The notes: generated by a model not told the origin, from the sequence alone. A DNA stretch of 64,000 nt from Celoporthe dispersa (GCA_016584495.1 WAID01000009.1:2542001-2606000), one strand, 5' to 3'; counted from the stretch's first letter, positions 11,273-26,590 are shown. Translations and numbers: made by a program.

Positions 11273-14200
11273 ATTGCTAGCCTTTTATAGCCTTTATCTG
11301 CAAAGGAAATATTTTAATAAAAGAAAATATATTAAAAGACTATTCTTAGCTTTGCTATAAGTATAAATTAGATAATTTAAAAGGATTGCTAATCTTTTAA
11401 GCTTATATTTCTATATAAAATTAGAGCATTTATTCTTCAATCTATATTCTGAGTATTATATAAAAGAAATTATTCTATTATCTATATTATTCGCAATATT
11501 TAATACTAATTAAATATTTTGCATTAATTTATATCTGCTATAAGTACTATAAATTTGTAATATAAGAAAGTAAAATACTAAAAGCAAAACTCTAACTCTA
11601 TTTTCTTAATTTTCCTATCTAAATTTATAATTTATATATTCTCTTTATTCCTCTAAAACTAATATAGATAAAGCTATAGCTATATTAATCAATAAATACT
11701 CAATCAAATGCTCTAGAAATAGATTGCTATCCCTATATTCTAATAGGAAATAAATGCTAGTAAGATCTTCTAATAAAGGCTAGCTAATATAGATATATTT
11801 AATTAATTATAATAGCTTTCTATTCTGAATTAGTAATTCAAAAAGGAAAATATAGCTAAAAATATATAAAATAAATGAAATTCGAGATTTTCAATTAATA
11901 TAGATATAATTAGTAATTATATAATAATTAAAAATATGCTAATCTTATATCTAATTTCTTAACTATAGCTTATTAAGAGTAAGATATAGTAAATTGATAA
12001 TAAATTCAATTATAGCAAAAGAAAATCCGAAAACCTAAACTAATATAGATATAATTAATAATTATATAGCAATTAGAAATATACTAATTTTATATCTTCC
12101 CTTTTAATTATAATCTATTAAAAAAGAGTCTATAAAGAATTATTATTGAATTTATTTATAATAAATAATTTTAATATTTTTATTAGATATTTCTAATCTT
12201 ATCGAATTTTTTATAAAAAAGATTTATCCTATATATAGATATTCTTCTCTATTTTATGCACTAAAAGCTTAAAAGCTATAGCAATCTTTTTATCTATAAT
12301 CCTATTTGCAATAATATAATAATTATTAGTAATTAGAAAAAAAGATTTGATAAAGCTTTTAATATCAAAATATTAATTAATAGCGATTAGCTAGCATTTA
12401 TATTTCTAGATTGCTTCTAAAATAAAAACTTACTAGCAATTAGCTATTTATTTATTAAAAATCTTCTAATAATTAATTTAATTACTATCTTTAGTTTAAA
12501 CTTTCTTAATAAATTTGAAATCTTAATTGCATCTTAATATATAAATTATAATAAAATTAATACTTATATTCTAAATTATAGCTTTCTTTATATTTATCTT
12601 AGCTAGCTTATTTCCAAATTTATAAATCTAATATATAATATCTATTATAAAAATATAGAAGATATTAGATAGATTGCTAGCTATAGTAAAATAGCTAATA
12701 CTGCTATTTAGAAAATAAATGAATTAGGAGATAAGATCTCTAATTGCAGTAGCAAATTTCTCTTATATAATAGGAATATAGCTAAAAAAGATCTTATATT
12801 AAATATTAGTTTTAGCTATTTATTTAAAGTATATATTCTTTTCATATATATTAGAAGAAATAATATTCATAATTATAGAGATTTCTAAGCTAGAAAGCAA
12901 GCTTATATCCCGGAATAGATTAGCTAGAATCTGATTGTCAAAAAGCTGCTCAATAAGATTATTAAAAAAAGAATTAGAAAGAAATTGAAACTCGATCTTT
13001 TCCAAATCGTTATCTAAATCAGCTTAGCTGCACTTATAGCTAAGAATAGTAAAATTCCTTACTATTATAGCTAAGAGAGTAAAAGCTAGCCAAAATATAC
13101 TAATCTCTAATTTGCTTATAATAGCTAAAACAAAATAGATAATTTTTGCTATCTTTTTTATATAGCAAGAATATCATAAAGCATTTAGCAATTATATACT
13201 ATTATAATCTTTATTAAATTAGCAATATAATAAATTGCATTTAGCTTATTATTTTTAAATTGCAGCTAAGCAATCTTTATAATCTTATTATCTATATAAA
13301 TAAATTAGCTTTTGTAATTATAAAATCGATTAATAGATTAGCTTATAATATCTTATTAAATATATTAAGAAAAGTAAAAAGTAAAAAGAGCAAAAGCTAG
13401 CTTATTTGCATAAAAGATATTCGCAATAAATTCGAATATTTATATAAGAGAATTACTATCTATATTGCTTATTAGTTCTTCTTTATTACTCTTATTTTTA
13501 CTTTTCTTTTTTATAAATATATCTAAATTAAGATTCCAGCCTTAATAAATCGAGCTAGCTTAATCTATCCAAACAGGAATTAAATAATCTCTAATATATT
13601 TCTTAGCTTGCTCGACTATAATAAAGCAGCTAATTAATTAATAATCTAATTCTAATTATAAAATATAAATATTAAATTCGATTTCTCAATTAATAAGATC
13701 TATATAGCTTTTACAAATAATAGCTTTTCGAAAAGCTTTAATATAAGCAATCTATCAATAGAGAAAGCTATTTAAATAATTCTTTATTATATAAGTATTC
13801 TTATAGATCCAATTCTCTTTTCTAAAAAAGTAAAAAGCTCAATAATAACTATTAATTATAAGATAATTATATAATAAAGCTTTATAAATATACTTAATAT
13901 ATTCTATAATGCAGCTATGCTTGCACTCTTATTCTATAAGATTCTAGAATATAGAATATAATATTATATAGAAGTCAGGCATATTATATATTATTAATTA
14001 TTAATAGATTTTCGCAATATAAAAATAGAAAGGCAGATTTATAAAATAGCTTTATACAGATTTAATAATAATCTATATAATTCTTAAGTGCGAGATATTC
14101 AAAACGAAAAGCTAATAGATAGTAATTCTAATAAGAGAGTATAGAATAGGAAATAATAAAAAGAAAAGATTATAATTATAAAAGTATATATAATTAGAAA

Positions 14201-15289
14201 ATATAATAATTCGCTAATAAATAATTAGTAATAATAGTAAAAGAATATATAATAAATTCGTAAAAGAAAATGCGCATATTATAAGTAAATATAGTAGAGA
14301 ATAAAAAGCTTAATAAAATCGTAAAATCAATCTAGATAATTTTATAATAAATTTATTATTATTTAGAAATTATGCATAATAATATCTTTTATAATTAATT
14401 TTCTTTATCTATTATTTAGAATAAAACTTATAAATTTTCGTTTTTGTATAATCTTTCTTGTCTATAGGATATTGAATTTATTTGCAATTTATCTAGTTTA
14501 AGCCTTATTGCTGCAAATTATCGATAAAATTCAGTTTTATCTCTAAAGCGCTCTATTAAGCTTATTTTCTTATCGAATTCCTAAACTAATCTATTAGCTA
14601 ATAAAACATTCTTTAGCATTTATATATTAAATTAGCTTAAATATTCTATCTATTTTATTAAATATTTAATTCTTATAAATCTATATCTATATTTCTATTT
14701 ATAATAGCTAATAATTCTTTCTAATTTATAATAATAATAATCTTTTTGATATTTATCTATATTTAGATCTTTATCTATTTCTTCCGAATTCTAATATATT
14801 AAATCTTATCTATAAAGATTGCTTTGCAATAGGCTTGCAATTAATAACTAAATAATAGAAATTACTAAATATATATTTATATATAAAAGTAATTTGAATT
14901 CATATATTAGATTCTCAATCTTTTTTATTATTTAAAAAAGTCTTATTTATTATTAAGAGTATTTTCGTAATAAATTGCTTAGAAAAGAATAATTATTTCC
15001 AATCCGAATATATATTTAGTCTTAAAGCTAGAAAAAGATTTATCTATATTATTTATCATATTGCTATTTTGCAATTATTTATACTTTAGTAATTGCAAAT
15101 TATACTTTCTTTTAGAAAATATTTTTAGCTAGCTTTAATATATTATCTACTATTTATATACTTATTATTAAATTAAATCTATATAGAATTTAGTTAGCTA
15201 AATATTTAATAATTTAATAATATATATTATTTAGATTGAATTGCAATATTAATATAGCTTTAATTCACTTAATATCTAGATTTGTTATA
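11273..15289. other. Gypsy internal region downstream of integrase, no recognised gene
   Basis: About 4 kb between the integrase region and the 3' LTR (minus-strand direction). It has only short open frames, such as 12820-13005, which I could not assign. It is longer than a normal 3' untranslated region, so it may hold an extra ORF or an older insertion now erased by RIP. Confidence 0.4.
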
Positions 15290-17560
15290 AAAAAATATCT
15301 TATTACTAATTTATTTATTTAATTCTTAATCTTAAATTGCTTATTAATTTAAGAATATTAAATAATAAAATAAGCTAGCTTAATATCTATAGCTTCCTAT
15401 AATACTTTCTAAAATACTAATAGGAATTTAATATTTCTATTTGAAATAATTTTCTATAAAATTCCTCAATTAGAAAAATATAGCAATTTATATATAATTT
15501 TTGCTTAATTTTCTGCAATATAGATTGCATTTTCTGGAATAATTATAATAATTTTGGAAAATTTATCAATAATTATAAAAAGAATATCTAAAAAAATATT
15601 TTTGCATATGCTTATATAATATTTATAGCTAATATTATTAATATTCTAATTACAAAATCTATAATAATTATATAGAAAGGAATTAGGAAAATTAAAATTA
15701 ATTATATTTTACTAAAAAATAGCTAATTATTATTGTTATTTTCCTAATATATTCAGCAAATAGAAATATATTTATTAATTTTAGTATAGCAATATTTGAT
15801 AATTAAATAATTAATAAGATTATATTAGATTTAATCTACTCTGAAATAATGCTTATTATTATATACATTTATAATAAATATTATAGCTATAATATTTAGA
15901 ATGCATAATTGCTATTTACCATTAAGATTTTAGAAATATAATAGCTTATTAATATTTTTTACAAAAAATAATTTAGTTTTATTAATCTATTTATTCAATT
16001 ATTATAAGATTCTTATCTATTTTGAATAATTAGAATACTTTTCTTTAATTTGAATTTTTATAGATTTGCTTATATATAATTCAAATATAATATAGATAAG
16101 CTTATTTTTCTAGATTTTATTTAATACTTTTTTATTTTCTATAAATTATTAGATAGAGGATAGTCTAAATATTATATCTGCTAGAATATTTGATTTGCTC
16201 GAAATATAATAGGCTTTTAGATTGAATTGATTCAAATACTTCAAAGCAAATATAAATTTAAAATTCGCTTTAATTTTATTTATAATATTTAAAGAAATAA
16301 AATAAATAATATCTATAATAGCTATATAATCTATCAAAATATAAATTAATTTAGCTTAATTCAATCTAATAATAATTTATAATTTTCGGATTAGCTAAAT
16401 TAAATAAGCTATTTCTAATTCTATAAGCTAATATTTTTATTCTGCAATATTAATAGTTTTACTAAAATATAATATAAATCAGATAGCAATTCTTAATATT
16501 AGAGAAATATTATTCTATATATAATTAAATACTAATTGAAAAGCAATTTCTGAAAATCTAATTTCTTTGAAAGCATTTAACTATATAAATAGTAATCTAT
16601 CTGGATTTTGATAAAAAAGTGCATTTTTGGCTCCCAAAGCAGTTTTGAGATTCTTAAAACTAGCTTGCTCCTTAATAATAGATTCAAATATCGCTTTTGA
16701 AATATATCTTTTTCACTCTTAATCTTTAAATAGATAATTATTATTATATACAATATATAATATTTCTATTTTTCTTTTTTATAATAAATCTATTTATTAG
16801 CTGAATTTTGAAATTAAATAGCAAAGCTATCCAATAAAGCTACTAAATTTCTCCAAATATTATAAGATTATCAGAAATTTGAGATCTTATATAGCTTATA
16901 ATTATTATTTTATATTGCAAATGCCTAAAATATCTATTTTAAAATCTAAAAAATATATTAATAAATATCTAATAAATAATTTGAATCTAAATAAAATAAT
17001 ATATTTAGTAATAAATAAATCTAGAATAGATCTCAAATATTAGAAATATTCCTTTGCAATAAATAAATAAATAATAATATTATTAATAAATATAATATAG
17101 AAATATTTATATAGCTATAAGAATTAGTTTATAAATTGCTAAATATATAATAGTAAATTCTGAAATCTTATAATCGCAATATTAAATTTTTTCTACTTTT
17201 GATAACTAATAATTGTGAATTAATTATAATAAGCAAAATATATCAGAAATTAGTAAAAGAATAATTATGCATTTATAATAATAATAAATATTTTCCTATA
17301 TAGCTATTTGATTATTTCTTATTACAAAAGTAATAAGTAAGCATTCGGAATAGCAATTTGATTTAAAGCCTAGAAATTTATAATTATCTATCCTTTCCTA
17401 ATTAGATTAGATCTTTTCCAAATTATAAAAATAAGCGCTCTGAATAAGATAGCTCTATCTATCTATTCTGCTTATCTTTTGATATAAAAACTATTTATAA
17501 TTTTATTAATAATCTTTTAATCTTCTTTACTAAAATAGTATAATTTTCTGCTAATTTTAT
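15290..17560 (-). pseudogene. Gypsy pol remnant: RT, RNase H, integrase
   Basis: On the minus strand, 17560-17340 reads KRSNLI-RKG, then INF-ALNQIAIPNAY, the RT entry motif of gypsy elements. 16337-16149 reads FNLKAYYISSKSNILADIIFRLSS, matching the RNase H end (PGKSNxLADALSRL). 15600-15300 reads DILFIIIDKFSKIIIIIP, then ISNRNIKFLLVFW and IDIKLAYF, the integrase core with its D...D spacing. Stops interrupt all three parts. Confidence 0.75.
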
Positions 17561-20500
17561 AATTCTGCTAATTTTCTACCAAATTAATATATAATTGCTA
17601 ATTAATAGAGATATTTATAAAAGCTATATTCTTAAATATATATAAAAGCTATATTCTTAAATATATATAAATATTATTATATTAATTAAATCACTTATTA
17701 TATAAATTTAAGCAATTAGTTATATATATATATATTAAAATCGATTTTTATCTTATTAATTATATTATTATATCGAATATCTAATCTATTTGATTTTTTA
17801 AACTTTTTATTATCTAATAAATAATCGAATTGCTTAATATTATATATAAACTCTTAATCTATAATATAAATAGAATATAAAGCATTAATCTAAATATTAT
17901 TTAATTCTTATATTAATAGTATAATGCTATTTTATTAGAAAAATATATTTATATTTTACAAATGAAAATAATTAAAAAATTCTCCAATCTTGCTATATAA
18001 TTTGCTATAAAAAGCTGAATAATTCTTATAAATTATCTTTTTCTTAAAATAATAGGAATATTAGACTAATTTATAGCTAAAATTATCGAAATTTTCTAGA
18101 AAATTTAGCTTATAAAGCAATTTATCTAATTTTTATAATAAGATTAGAATAGAAAAATTATATTTTTAGTAACTCCTTTATTATTATAAGAATCAAAATA
18201 TATATATTAAATAATAGAGTAATTCTTTAAATAGTTTTTGCTAGAAAATAAGTAAATTCTATTTTAGCAAAAATATTTATAAATATAATTATTTCTTAAT
18301 AATATCCAAAGTAAATAAAGCTTTCGGAATTCAATATATTCATTTAATATAGAATATTAAACTTCTATCTTAAGAAAATACTAATATTAAGCTAATCCAG
18401 TATTTATATATTAATTTTAATTTTAAAGATTATTAGTTTTTTCTATTTCTATTTATAGAAATATAAATCGAATTCAGCTTAAGCTTAAGCAATTAATAAA
18501 CTAATTCTATATAATTTCGCTTTAGTATTCTAATTTATTATTATATTAGGGAAACTCTTTATTAATTCTGCTAAGATTATATACTAATTAGCTTTTATAT
18601 CGATATATATATTAATATCTAATTCTAATATCTTTACTTATATTATTATATAAATATAAGTATAAAAATTCTCTTAATATAGAGTAATATTAGGCAATAA
18701 ATTTGAATATCTTAATTTATTATTATTCTAAGAAGATATTAGAGTAAATAGAGCATTTAAGCAATTTTGCTATAAATTGATTCATTAATAATATTTAGTA
18801 TAATGCAAATAATAAGAAGATATATTATAAATTAAATAAATAGTTTCAAATATATCTATATCCAAATTTATAATAATCGATTTTTTCTAATTGGCAATCT
18901 ATATATTTTCTTCAAATATAAGATTATCCTTTTCTTTTATAAGATTACTTATATAGGAATTTACTTTCTTTTTATAATTCTTTTTTTGATTATCCTTATT
19001 TTCTAAATATCTTGGATTAACTTTATTATCTATTAGATAATATCTTTATTATAAGATTTATTCTTCTTTCTCTATATTATAAGCAAATTCTCTATTATTA
19101 ATATCGAAATTAATTTATATAGATAATAAAAACTTTCTATATAAATTCTTTCTAGCAAATTGATAAAAAAGCTAAAATTTCCTAAAATTAGATCTATTAT
19201 CTTTAATAGATTCTTTTTCTATATTATTAATAATTATTTTTTATAAATCAAATATTAGCAAATAATTCTAATTAGATTATTTTCTTTACTATCATCTAGC
19301 TTTAATAATTAATTTCTATTATTCTAGAATTATTTTATAGAAATCTTATTTCAAGATATAATACAAGTTCTTAGATTATTATAAAAAAATTCAAAAATAA
19401 AATAATATTCTATAGTAAAACAGATTTAATTAATCTTTTAGCTATTAGAATATTATTAATAGTAAATAAATATTAATATTTAGAATCTTAAAAAGCATTG
19501 CTTCTAATCGCTTTATTACTATTATTATTTTTTATTAAAGCCTAATTATTCTTATAATCTCTAGTAAATGCTAGATTTCTTGCTTATTTTTAAGCTTTTT
19601 CTCAAAGCTTCTAGTATTAGTCTTATAGCTAAATTAATTGAAAGATTAAGCTATTAGTTTCTTATTAATTTAATTTTATATATTATAAGCTAAGTAGAAT
19701 CTAGGATATTTAGCTAATTTGCTAAATTTGTATATTTAATAAATAAATTTAAGAATATTTCGATTAATTTAAATATCTTTCTTTAAATATTATTAATTAT
19801 TTAATAATTTTTTTACTATTTTGCAAAATATAGAAAAATCTTAAATTAATTAATATTTCTAATATTTTTAATTATTCTATTCTATAATAAATTCTATTTA
19901 TTTATTATAGAATAGAATAAAATAAAATTATATATAAGCTATATTTATTAATATATTAGCAGATTGTAATTTAGATATTATATCTAAGTTTAGCTCTTAT
20001 TAATATAAATTTTATATTAATTAATAAATATTTCTAAATCTTTCTAAATTATTATTTTGCTATTTGCTAAAGAAATAATTAGAAGATTATTATAATTATT
20101 CTAATCTTTATATAGCTAGAAATAATCAATTATACTTTTTATAAACTCTTTATTTATTAAAAATAATAGAATTTATTAAGATTGGAGAAAATATTATAAA
20201 AGATTTATTTATCTATAGCTATATAGGAAACTTTTTCTATTACTTTTATCTAAATTACTAAATTCTAATAAATCTAATAATAAATTTCTATTTATAATTA
20301 AATTATTTTATAAATTTTCGATTTCTAATAAGAAATAATCTATATCTGATTAAGATTTATTAATAATTTCTTAGCTATTTATAGCTTCTATTATATAAAA
20401 ATAAGCATAAAGCTCTATTATTCTTTCTTTGCAAAAATATATAATATAAATACCTAATTGCAATCTTCAAGCTTTTGGAAGATTTAAGTTTTCTTAATAT

Positions 20501-21716
20501 ATATTAGAAACTAAATTCAATTTATAAGCCTATTAGAGCTAAAATAATTATATAAATCCAATTTATATTGCTTTTTTATTTAAAAATCCATCTTAATAAA
20601 TTTTTCAAATTTCGGAAAGAAATAGCTATTTTTCGAAAAATCTATATTCAATTAAAAATTTCTTAGATTAAATTATTAATAATCTAAGAATAATAATTAA
20701 ATAATTTTCTAAATTCTTTTCTATTAAGAGAAATATAAAAATACTAAATAAATTTATACTTTCTAAGCTATATATATTAGGATAATTATCTCTGAAATTA
20801 TAATCTAAATTTTATTTATTAGCAAAATAATTTACGAGAATTATAATATTTAAAGCTATAATATCTTTATAAAACAAGATTTCCTATTCAATTTCCAAAT
20901 TGCTAATAGATTATTTGCTTTTAGCTTTAGCTAAAAGATAAAAAATAAAAAGATTTTTACTAATATTCTTACAAATAATTAATTCTAATTTTTCGATTAT
21001 ATATTGCAATAATAGCTAAAATTATAATTTTCCTTCTATATTAAAAAAAATCTTTTATATATTAATAATATTCATTTTCTATTTTCTATATTTCCAAAAT
21101 CTGCAAAAAATTATAATTTAAATCTTTAGAATAAGTATTTATAAGAATATTGAAGCTTCTTAAAGCTAATTATTGCTTCTCGAAAATATTTATTCTAGCT
21201 AATTGATTAATTTTGAATTATATTCGAAAATTGTAAACGAAATTCTAATTGCTTTAAATCTATAAATAAAACTTTTTAAAAAATATCTCTTGCTTTCCTA
21301 AGCTCTAATTTTTTAAATCTAATATTCTAAATATCTTTTTTGCTTAATCTATTACTTTATTTAAATAATTAATCCAATTAATCAATTATTTGCAAAAAGA
21401 ATTATATTATTTAGCTAGAATTTGCTAATTTATAAAAATATAAGCTATATTAATTATAGCTTAATCTTTATTAATTGCTTACTTAATAATATAGAATTTA
21501 TAGAAAATAGTTTTGAATTTATAAGCTTATTAAAGCTTATCAAATTCAATTTAATTATCTAATAATAAAAAGAGAATTCTATCTTAATTTATAATAATTA
21601 CTATTTTAGATAATAATATAATCCTTATCTATATTGATTTTAATATAAATTAAAATAAAATGAATAATAATAAAATATTCTTTATATTGCAAAATATATA
21701 TATTATAGCTATTATT
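17561..21716. other. Gypsy 5' internal region (expected gag), unresolved
   Basis: By position this should hold gag and protease. It is too degraded for me to recognise either. No other gene seen. Confidence 0.4.
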
Positions 21717-22073
21717 TATTAAGCAGCTGAAATATATAATATATTGCAGATATATTATAGGGATACTCTTTCTTCGAAGAAGAAAGAGAAACGATATCTA
21801 TTCTAGATATATATATAATTGTTAGAAACTGCAGGAGAATATAAAGTGAATTCACTATAGTTATACTTGGTGAATTCATCCGGCATTCGCCAATAAATTC
21901 ACTATGCATTCTATAATAAATGCACCACGCATTCTCTAATGAATTCACTATACATTCCATAGTGAATTCACTATATATTCACTAGTGAATTCACTATGCA
22001 TTCTATAGTGAATTCACCATACATCCTATAGTGAATGCATCACCAAGTGATGGTGAATAATGCGAGTGTATCA
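21717..22073 (-). repeat. Gypsy LTR, right (5' LTR)
   Basis: 357 bp, direct repeat of 10915-11272, ending GTGTATCA before the duplication GTATA. It keeps the palindromic GTGAATTCAC array. Confidence 0.88.
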
Positions 22074-22078
22074 GTATA

Positions 22079-25000
22079 TAAGGCTTCAAGCTTTAATAAA
22101 ATTCTTTAAAAGCAATAATATTGCTTATATAATTGAAGATATAAAGAAATTTAATAAAGAAATATATGAAATATATCTAAAAGCAAAATCTATTGCTAAA
22201 ATAAATAAAAAATCAGAAAATAATCTATTCTTATATAATATAAACGAATAGATATATTCTAATATAGAAAGGCTTATAAATCCAGCTATTTATAATAATT
22301 ATAAATATTATATAATTTTTTTTGATAAAAAAAGCTATTTTCTTAAGATATATTTGTTTAAAAATAAAAGCGAAGCTTTAAATGCTTTTAAAGCATTTAT
22401 AAATAAAGTAAATAATAATAATAATAATAAAAAAGTAAAAGAATTCTTTACTAATAATAGCAGTAAATATATAAATAATAATTTCGAAATATATTTGAAA
22501 AAAGCTAAAATATAAAAGACTAACTCTTTTGGATAGATTCGAAAGAATGCTTAAATAATATTAAAATTGAATATATAATTCTAGCTAATTGCTAGAAAAA
22601 TGCCAGTGCAATAAGCCTACTTATATCATACAGAATACTGCTCTAGTCTATTAGCAACTCTATCCTTTAGCTAGCTTATAGCTAGCTCTTTATATATCTT
22701 CTTCCTTATCTATCCTACAAAGAGAATTACAAAAGAATATTGCAATATTAGCTTATTAATATAATACTTTATTCAATACTTTTTATAAGCTTCTATCCCT
22801 ATCTCGCACTATATATATAGCAATAGCAGATTAGGATTAGCAAGAAATCCTATAATTCCTAAATATCACTTTATTTGCAATACTAAAAGATAATCCCAGC
22901 TTAATTCTAGCTATTTCTCAATATAAATAATATAATAAGAAGATTTTATATTAATAAGCAATAATAGCCAACTCTATTGCTGATAAATATTTCAGCTTTT
23001 TTATCCAAACTCGCCCTGCTTCTCTTAAATATCTATTTAATTAGTCTCTTAGCAAAAGCATTTTCTAATAAATAATAGTTATCAAAATTAATCGATATAG
23101 CCCTATTTTCGTTTTGGATATAGCTTGCTCTCAGCTTAAATGCAACTTAGGGATAATAAGAATCTATATTAAGAAAATTTTGCACTTCTCTATTTTCAAT
23201 TCTATCTCATTTAGAATCTTTCCTTTTCCCTAGCTCTTATCAATAAGCTTGCAATCTGAATCTATCTCTCTCTGCGCTAAAGATAATCTCTTTTATAATG
23301 CCTTAATTTGCTATATTTATAATACTTAATAGATATACTTGCCAAATTGATATCAATCTTTATTGAATCTTCGAAAAAGAAGCTTATTATAATAGCTTCA
23401 GCAAAGCTTATTATAAATATACTATCGAATTAGCATAATAGTATAATAAAATCCGCAAACTTATCTAGCTATTTTTTATAATTAAAGTATATTTTAGATA
23501 AGCTAGAAAGAAATATAGCAAAAAGAACTATTTTATATATATCTAGCCAATCCTATACTCCTATTATATAATAGTTTCTCTTAGCAAGCTAGATATAATA
23601 TTATTATCTTTTTCCCTTCTTATTGAATCATAATTAAACTGAAGCTAGCTTTTCTCTTCTTATAAAGATTGCCAAGAATCTAGCATATTCTTTCTAGAAA
23701 AACTTTAGCTTTTAAATTCTCTTAGCCTATTATTATTATTAATAAAATATATAGCAAGAAATAATCTTTAAAAAAGCTTAGCTGATTATAAATATAGAAA
23801 AATTGAGCTATTCTATTTCTAATTGCTTTCCTATCGATTGCGAACTTTGTATATATTTCTATTATCCAAATCTTAAGCTAATCTCTAAATACGAATTCAG
23901 CAATATAAGGAAATTATTATTATAAAATCATCTTTATACAATACTTTATAAGCTTGAAAGCAAAAAATATTCAATCTATATAAAAGATTGATTCTTTTGG
24001 ATAGACTTGAAAGAATATCTAAATAGTATTAAGATTGAATATACAATTCTAGCTAACTACTAGAAAAGTGCTAGCACAATAGGCCTACTTATATCGTACG
24101 GAATGCTGCCCTAATCCACTAGCAACCCTATCCCTTGGCTAGCCTATAGCCAGCCCTTTACAAGAATAATATATAATATAACTCTTCTATATATAAAAAA
24201 GCCTAATAGTCTAATAGAACGAATAAATTGTATTCTATTAAATAAAGTTCGTATTTTATTATATATAGCAAATCTTTCTAAATATCTCTAGAAAGAAGCT
24301 TTATTAGCAGCTATATATATATATAATAGAACGCTTTATAAAGAATTAAATTATATTAGTCCTTATAAAGCTAAATATAAAATAAAGCCGAATATAAATA
24401 ATATAAAAGCTTAGGGATCTATTATTTATTATAAAAATAATAGCTATCGAAATAAACTGGATTCAAAAGCTATTAAATCAGCTCTTATTGATTATAGAGA
24501 AAATAATAATAATTATAAAGTCTAGAATATAAGTAATAAAAAACTTATATAGATTAGAGATTGCATTATAATTGAATATCAATATAATTTACTAGACTAT
24601 AAAAAAACTATATATAATAAAAATAATAATAAAGATATATCGAATATATCGGCGAATAATGCTTCGAAATTCGAAATAGTTATACTTTAATATAATAAAG
24701 ACTATTATAAAGATTTCGAAATAATAAACTCTTCTAAATTCAATAATAATTAAATTATCGAAAATAATATCAATAATAGCAATAGTAATAAATCTTTTAT
24801 AGATTCTATTACTTTAACTATTAAAGATACTATTCTATATATAGAATATAATTTTAGTCTATTTATTTCAGAAGGATTTATATTAACAATTTCGAATATA
24901 TATAAGCTTAATACTATTAAATAGGCTTTTAATAGTTCTGAGGCTTTTGAATAGCTTTTAGCTATAAAAGAAGAAAATAAAATATTAAATAGCCGAAATA

Positions 25001-26590
25001 CTTTCAATATAATAGATTTATCTTCTAGAAAAGTCGCTATAAACAGCAGATAAGTATATAAGAAAAAGCTTATAAATAATAACTATATAAATCCTAATTA
25101 GATTACAAATAAAGAAAAAACTTATTAATATAAAGCAAGATAGATAATTTAAAGCTTTAATCAAATATTAGATATAGATTATCTAGATACTTTTAATACT
25201 ATTTATTATTCAGAAATCTAGTATATATTGCTTATAATTGCTATAAATAAAGAATATAATATAATGCAATATAATATAAAAAATGCATTTATTTATATTA
25301 ATATTAATATAGAAATCTATATATAATTACTATCAGATTTATATAATAATAATATATATAAAAATAAGATAGCTAAATTAAATAAAGCTTTATATAGCTT
25401 AAAATAAGCTCTATGCTTTTGGAATAAATATCTTTCGAATATTTTATATAAATATGGTTTCGAGAAATATTCATACGACAAAGGCGTATATATAAATAAA
25501 AGCTATTAATAATTATAATTTGCTATATTGATAATATACTTATAATAAGCGCAAATAATAATAATATAAATAATCTAGAAAAGGATTTATATAAAGATAT
25601 TGAAATAGAAAAAATAAAACTATCCAAATCCTTTCTAAGAATCGATTTAAATATCGATTATAAGAAAAAGCAATTATATATATATTAAACTGCTTATATA
25701 AAAAAGCTTTTTGATAAATTCAATATAAATATAAATAATTATAAGCTAGTTTTAATATTTGGAATTCTAAAGCAAAAGCTTAATAAAAATAAATCAATAG
25801 CAAATAAAATCAATATAATAGAATTTCAAAAGCATATAAGATTTTTATTATATCCTATCTTAAAAACTTATTCAAATCTAGCTTTTAGCATTATATATTG
25901 CTTAAGATTTATAAGTAATCCTAATAATAAGCATTTTAAAGCGTTAGATTATATTTGGAAATATTTATTGAAATTTCCCGATTTAAGTATAATATATAAT
26001 TGCAATATTATTGATTTTATAATAAAAGAGTATTGCAATAGCGATTTCGCAAATAATATAAATAATAGAAAGTTTATAATAAGCTATATATTCTCTTTAT
26101 CAAATAATAATAATAAGAATATAGCTAATAATAATATTATTAGCTAGAATTCTCAATTGCAAAAGATTATTGCAATTAGCTTTTATAAAGCCGAATATAT
26201 AGCTTTAAAAGAAGCTATTAGAAAAGCTATATATTTAAATAATCTATATAAATATTTTAATTCAGCTTTAAAATTAAAATATAATATAAAAACGCTTATT
26301 ATATTAATAGATAATACTAATGCTATTAAATTAGTAGAAAACCCTGAATTTTATAAAAGAATTAAGCATATTGATATAATATATCATTATATATAGCAAG
26401 CAATAGCTGATAATAAAATAAAAATAATATATACTTTTACAAAAAAATAATTAGCTGATTTTTTTACGAAAAATTTGCTAAATTCCTAGTAGAAATATTT
26501 TATAAAATAAGCTAATATATCAAATAATATGAAAAACTCGAAAATATATATAAATAATAATCTATATAATAAAAAAGGGTGCAAAGAAGC
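22079..26590 (+). pseudogene. Copia A1 pol: integrase, RT, RNase H (interrupted)
   Basis: Continues the frame broken at 10909. The integrase part (22079-22510) is interrupted by the gag-only element and resumes at 24163 with a YTKKPNSLIE-type stretch. RT lies at about 25150-25990 (NIKNAFIYININIEIYIQ, YSLKQALCFWNKYL). RNase H is at 26157-26396 (ISFYKAEYIALKEAI, RIKHIDIIYHYI). A purine-rich stretch at about 26565-26590 may be the polypurine tract. TAG codons at Trp/Gln positions show RIP. Confidence 0.78.
22511..24162 (-). mobile_element. Gag-only LTR element, copy 1, inside copia A1 integrase
   Basis: 1652 bp with 184-bp LTRs at 22511-22694 and 23979-24162, the same element as 31981-33635 in inverse orientation. 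Comparison with uninterrupted A2 (around 30530) gives the empty site, with about 4-5 bp (AGAA-like) duplicated. The region encoding the CCHC knuckle in copy 2 is visible near 23295-23335. This copy is much more RIP-degraded than copy 2. Confidence 0.82.

Larger units (their letters stand above)
10915..22073 (-). mobile_element. Ty3/gypsy LTR retrotransposon nested in copia A1
   Basis: 11159 bp bounded by LTRs of 358 and 357 bp with canonical TG...CA ends (TGTTGGGCAGCTG to GTGTATCA) and a perfect duplication GTATA (10910-10914 and 22074-22078). Copia A1 coding sequence resumes exactly after the right duplication. The minus-strand order RT, RNase H, integrase (17.5 to 15.3 kb) is that of Ty3/gypsy. 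The internal region of about 10.4 kb is long for the family. RIP stops are dense throughout. Confidence 0.88.

Noticed and set aside
12820..13005. 61-codon minus-strand frame inside the gypsy element
   Set aside because: Too short and AT-biased to assign; open by chance in the degraded region or part of an unidentified ORF.
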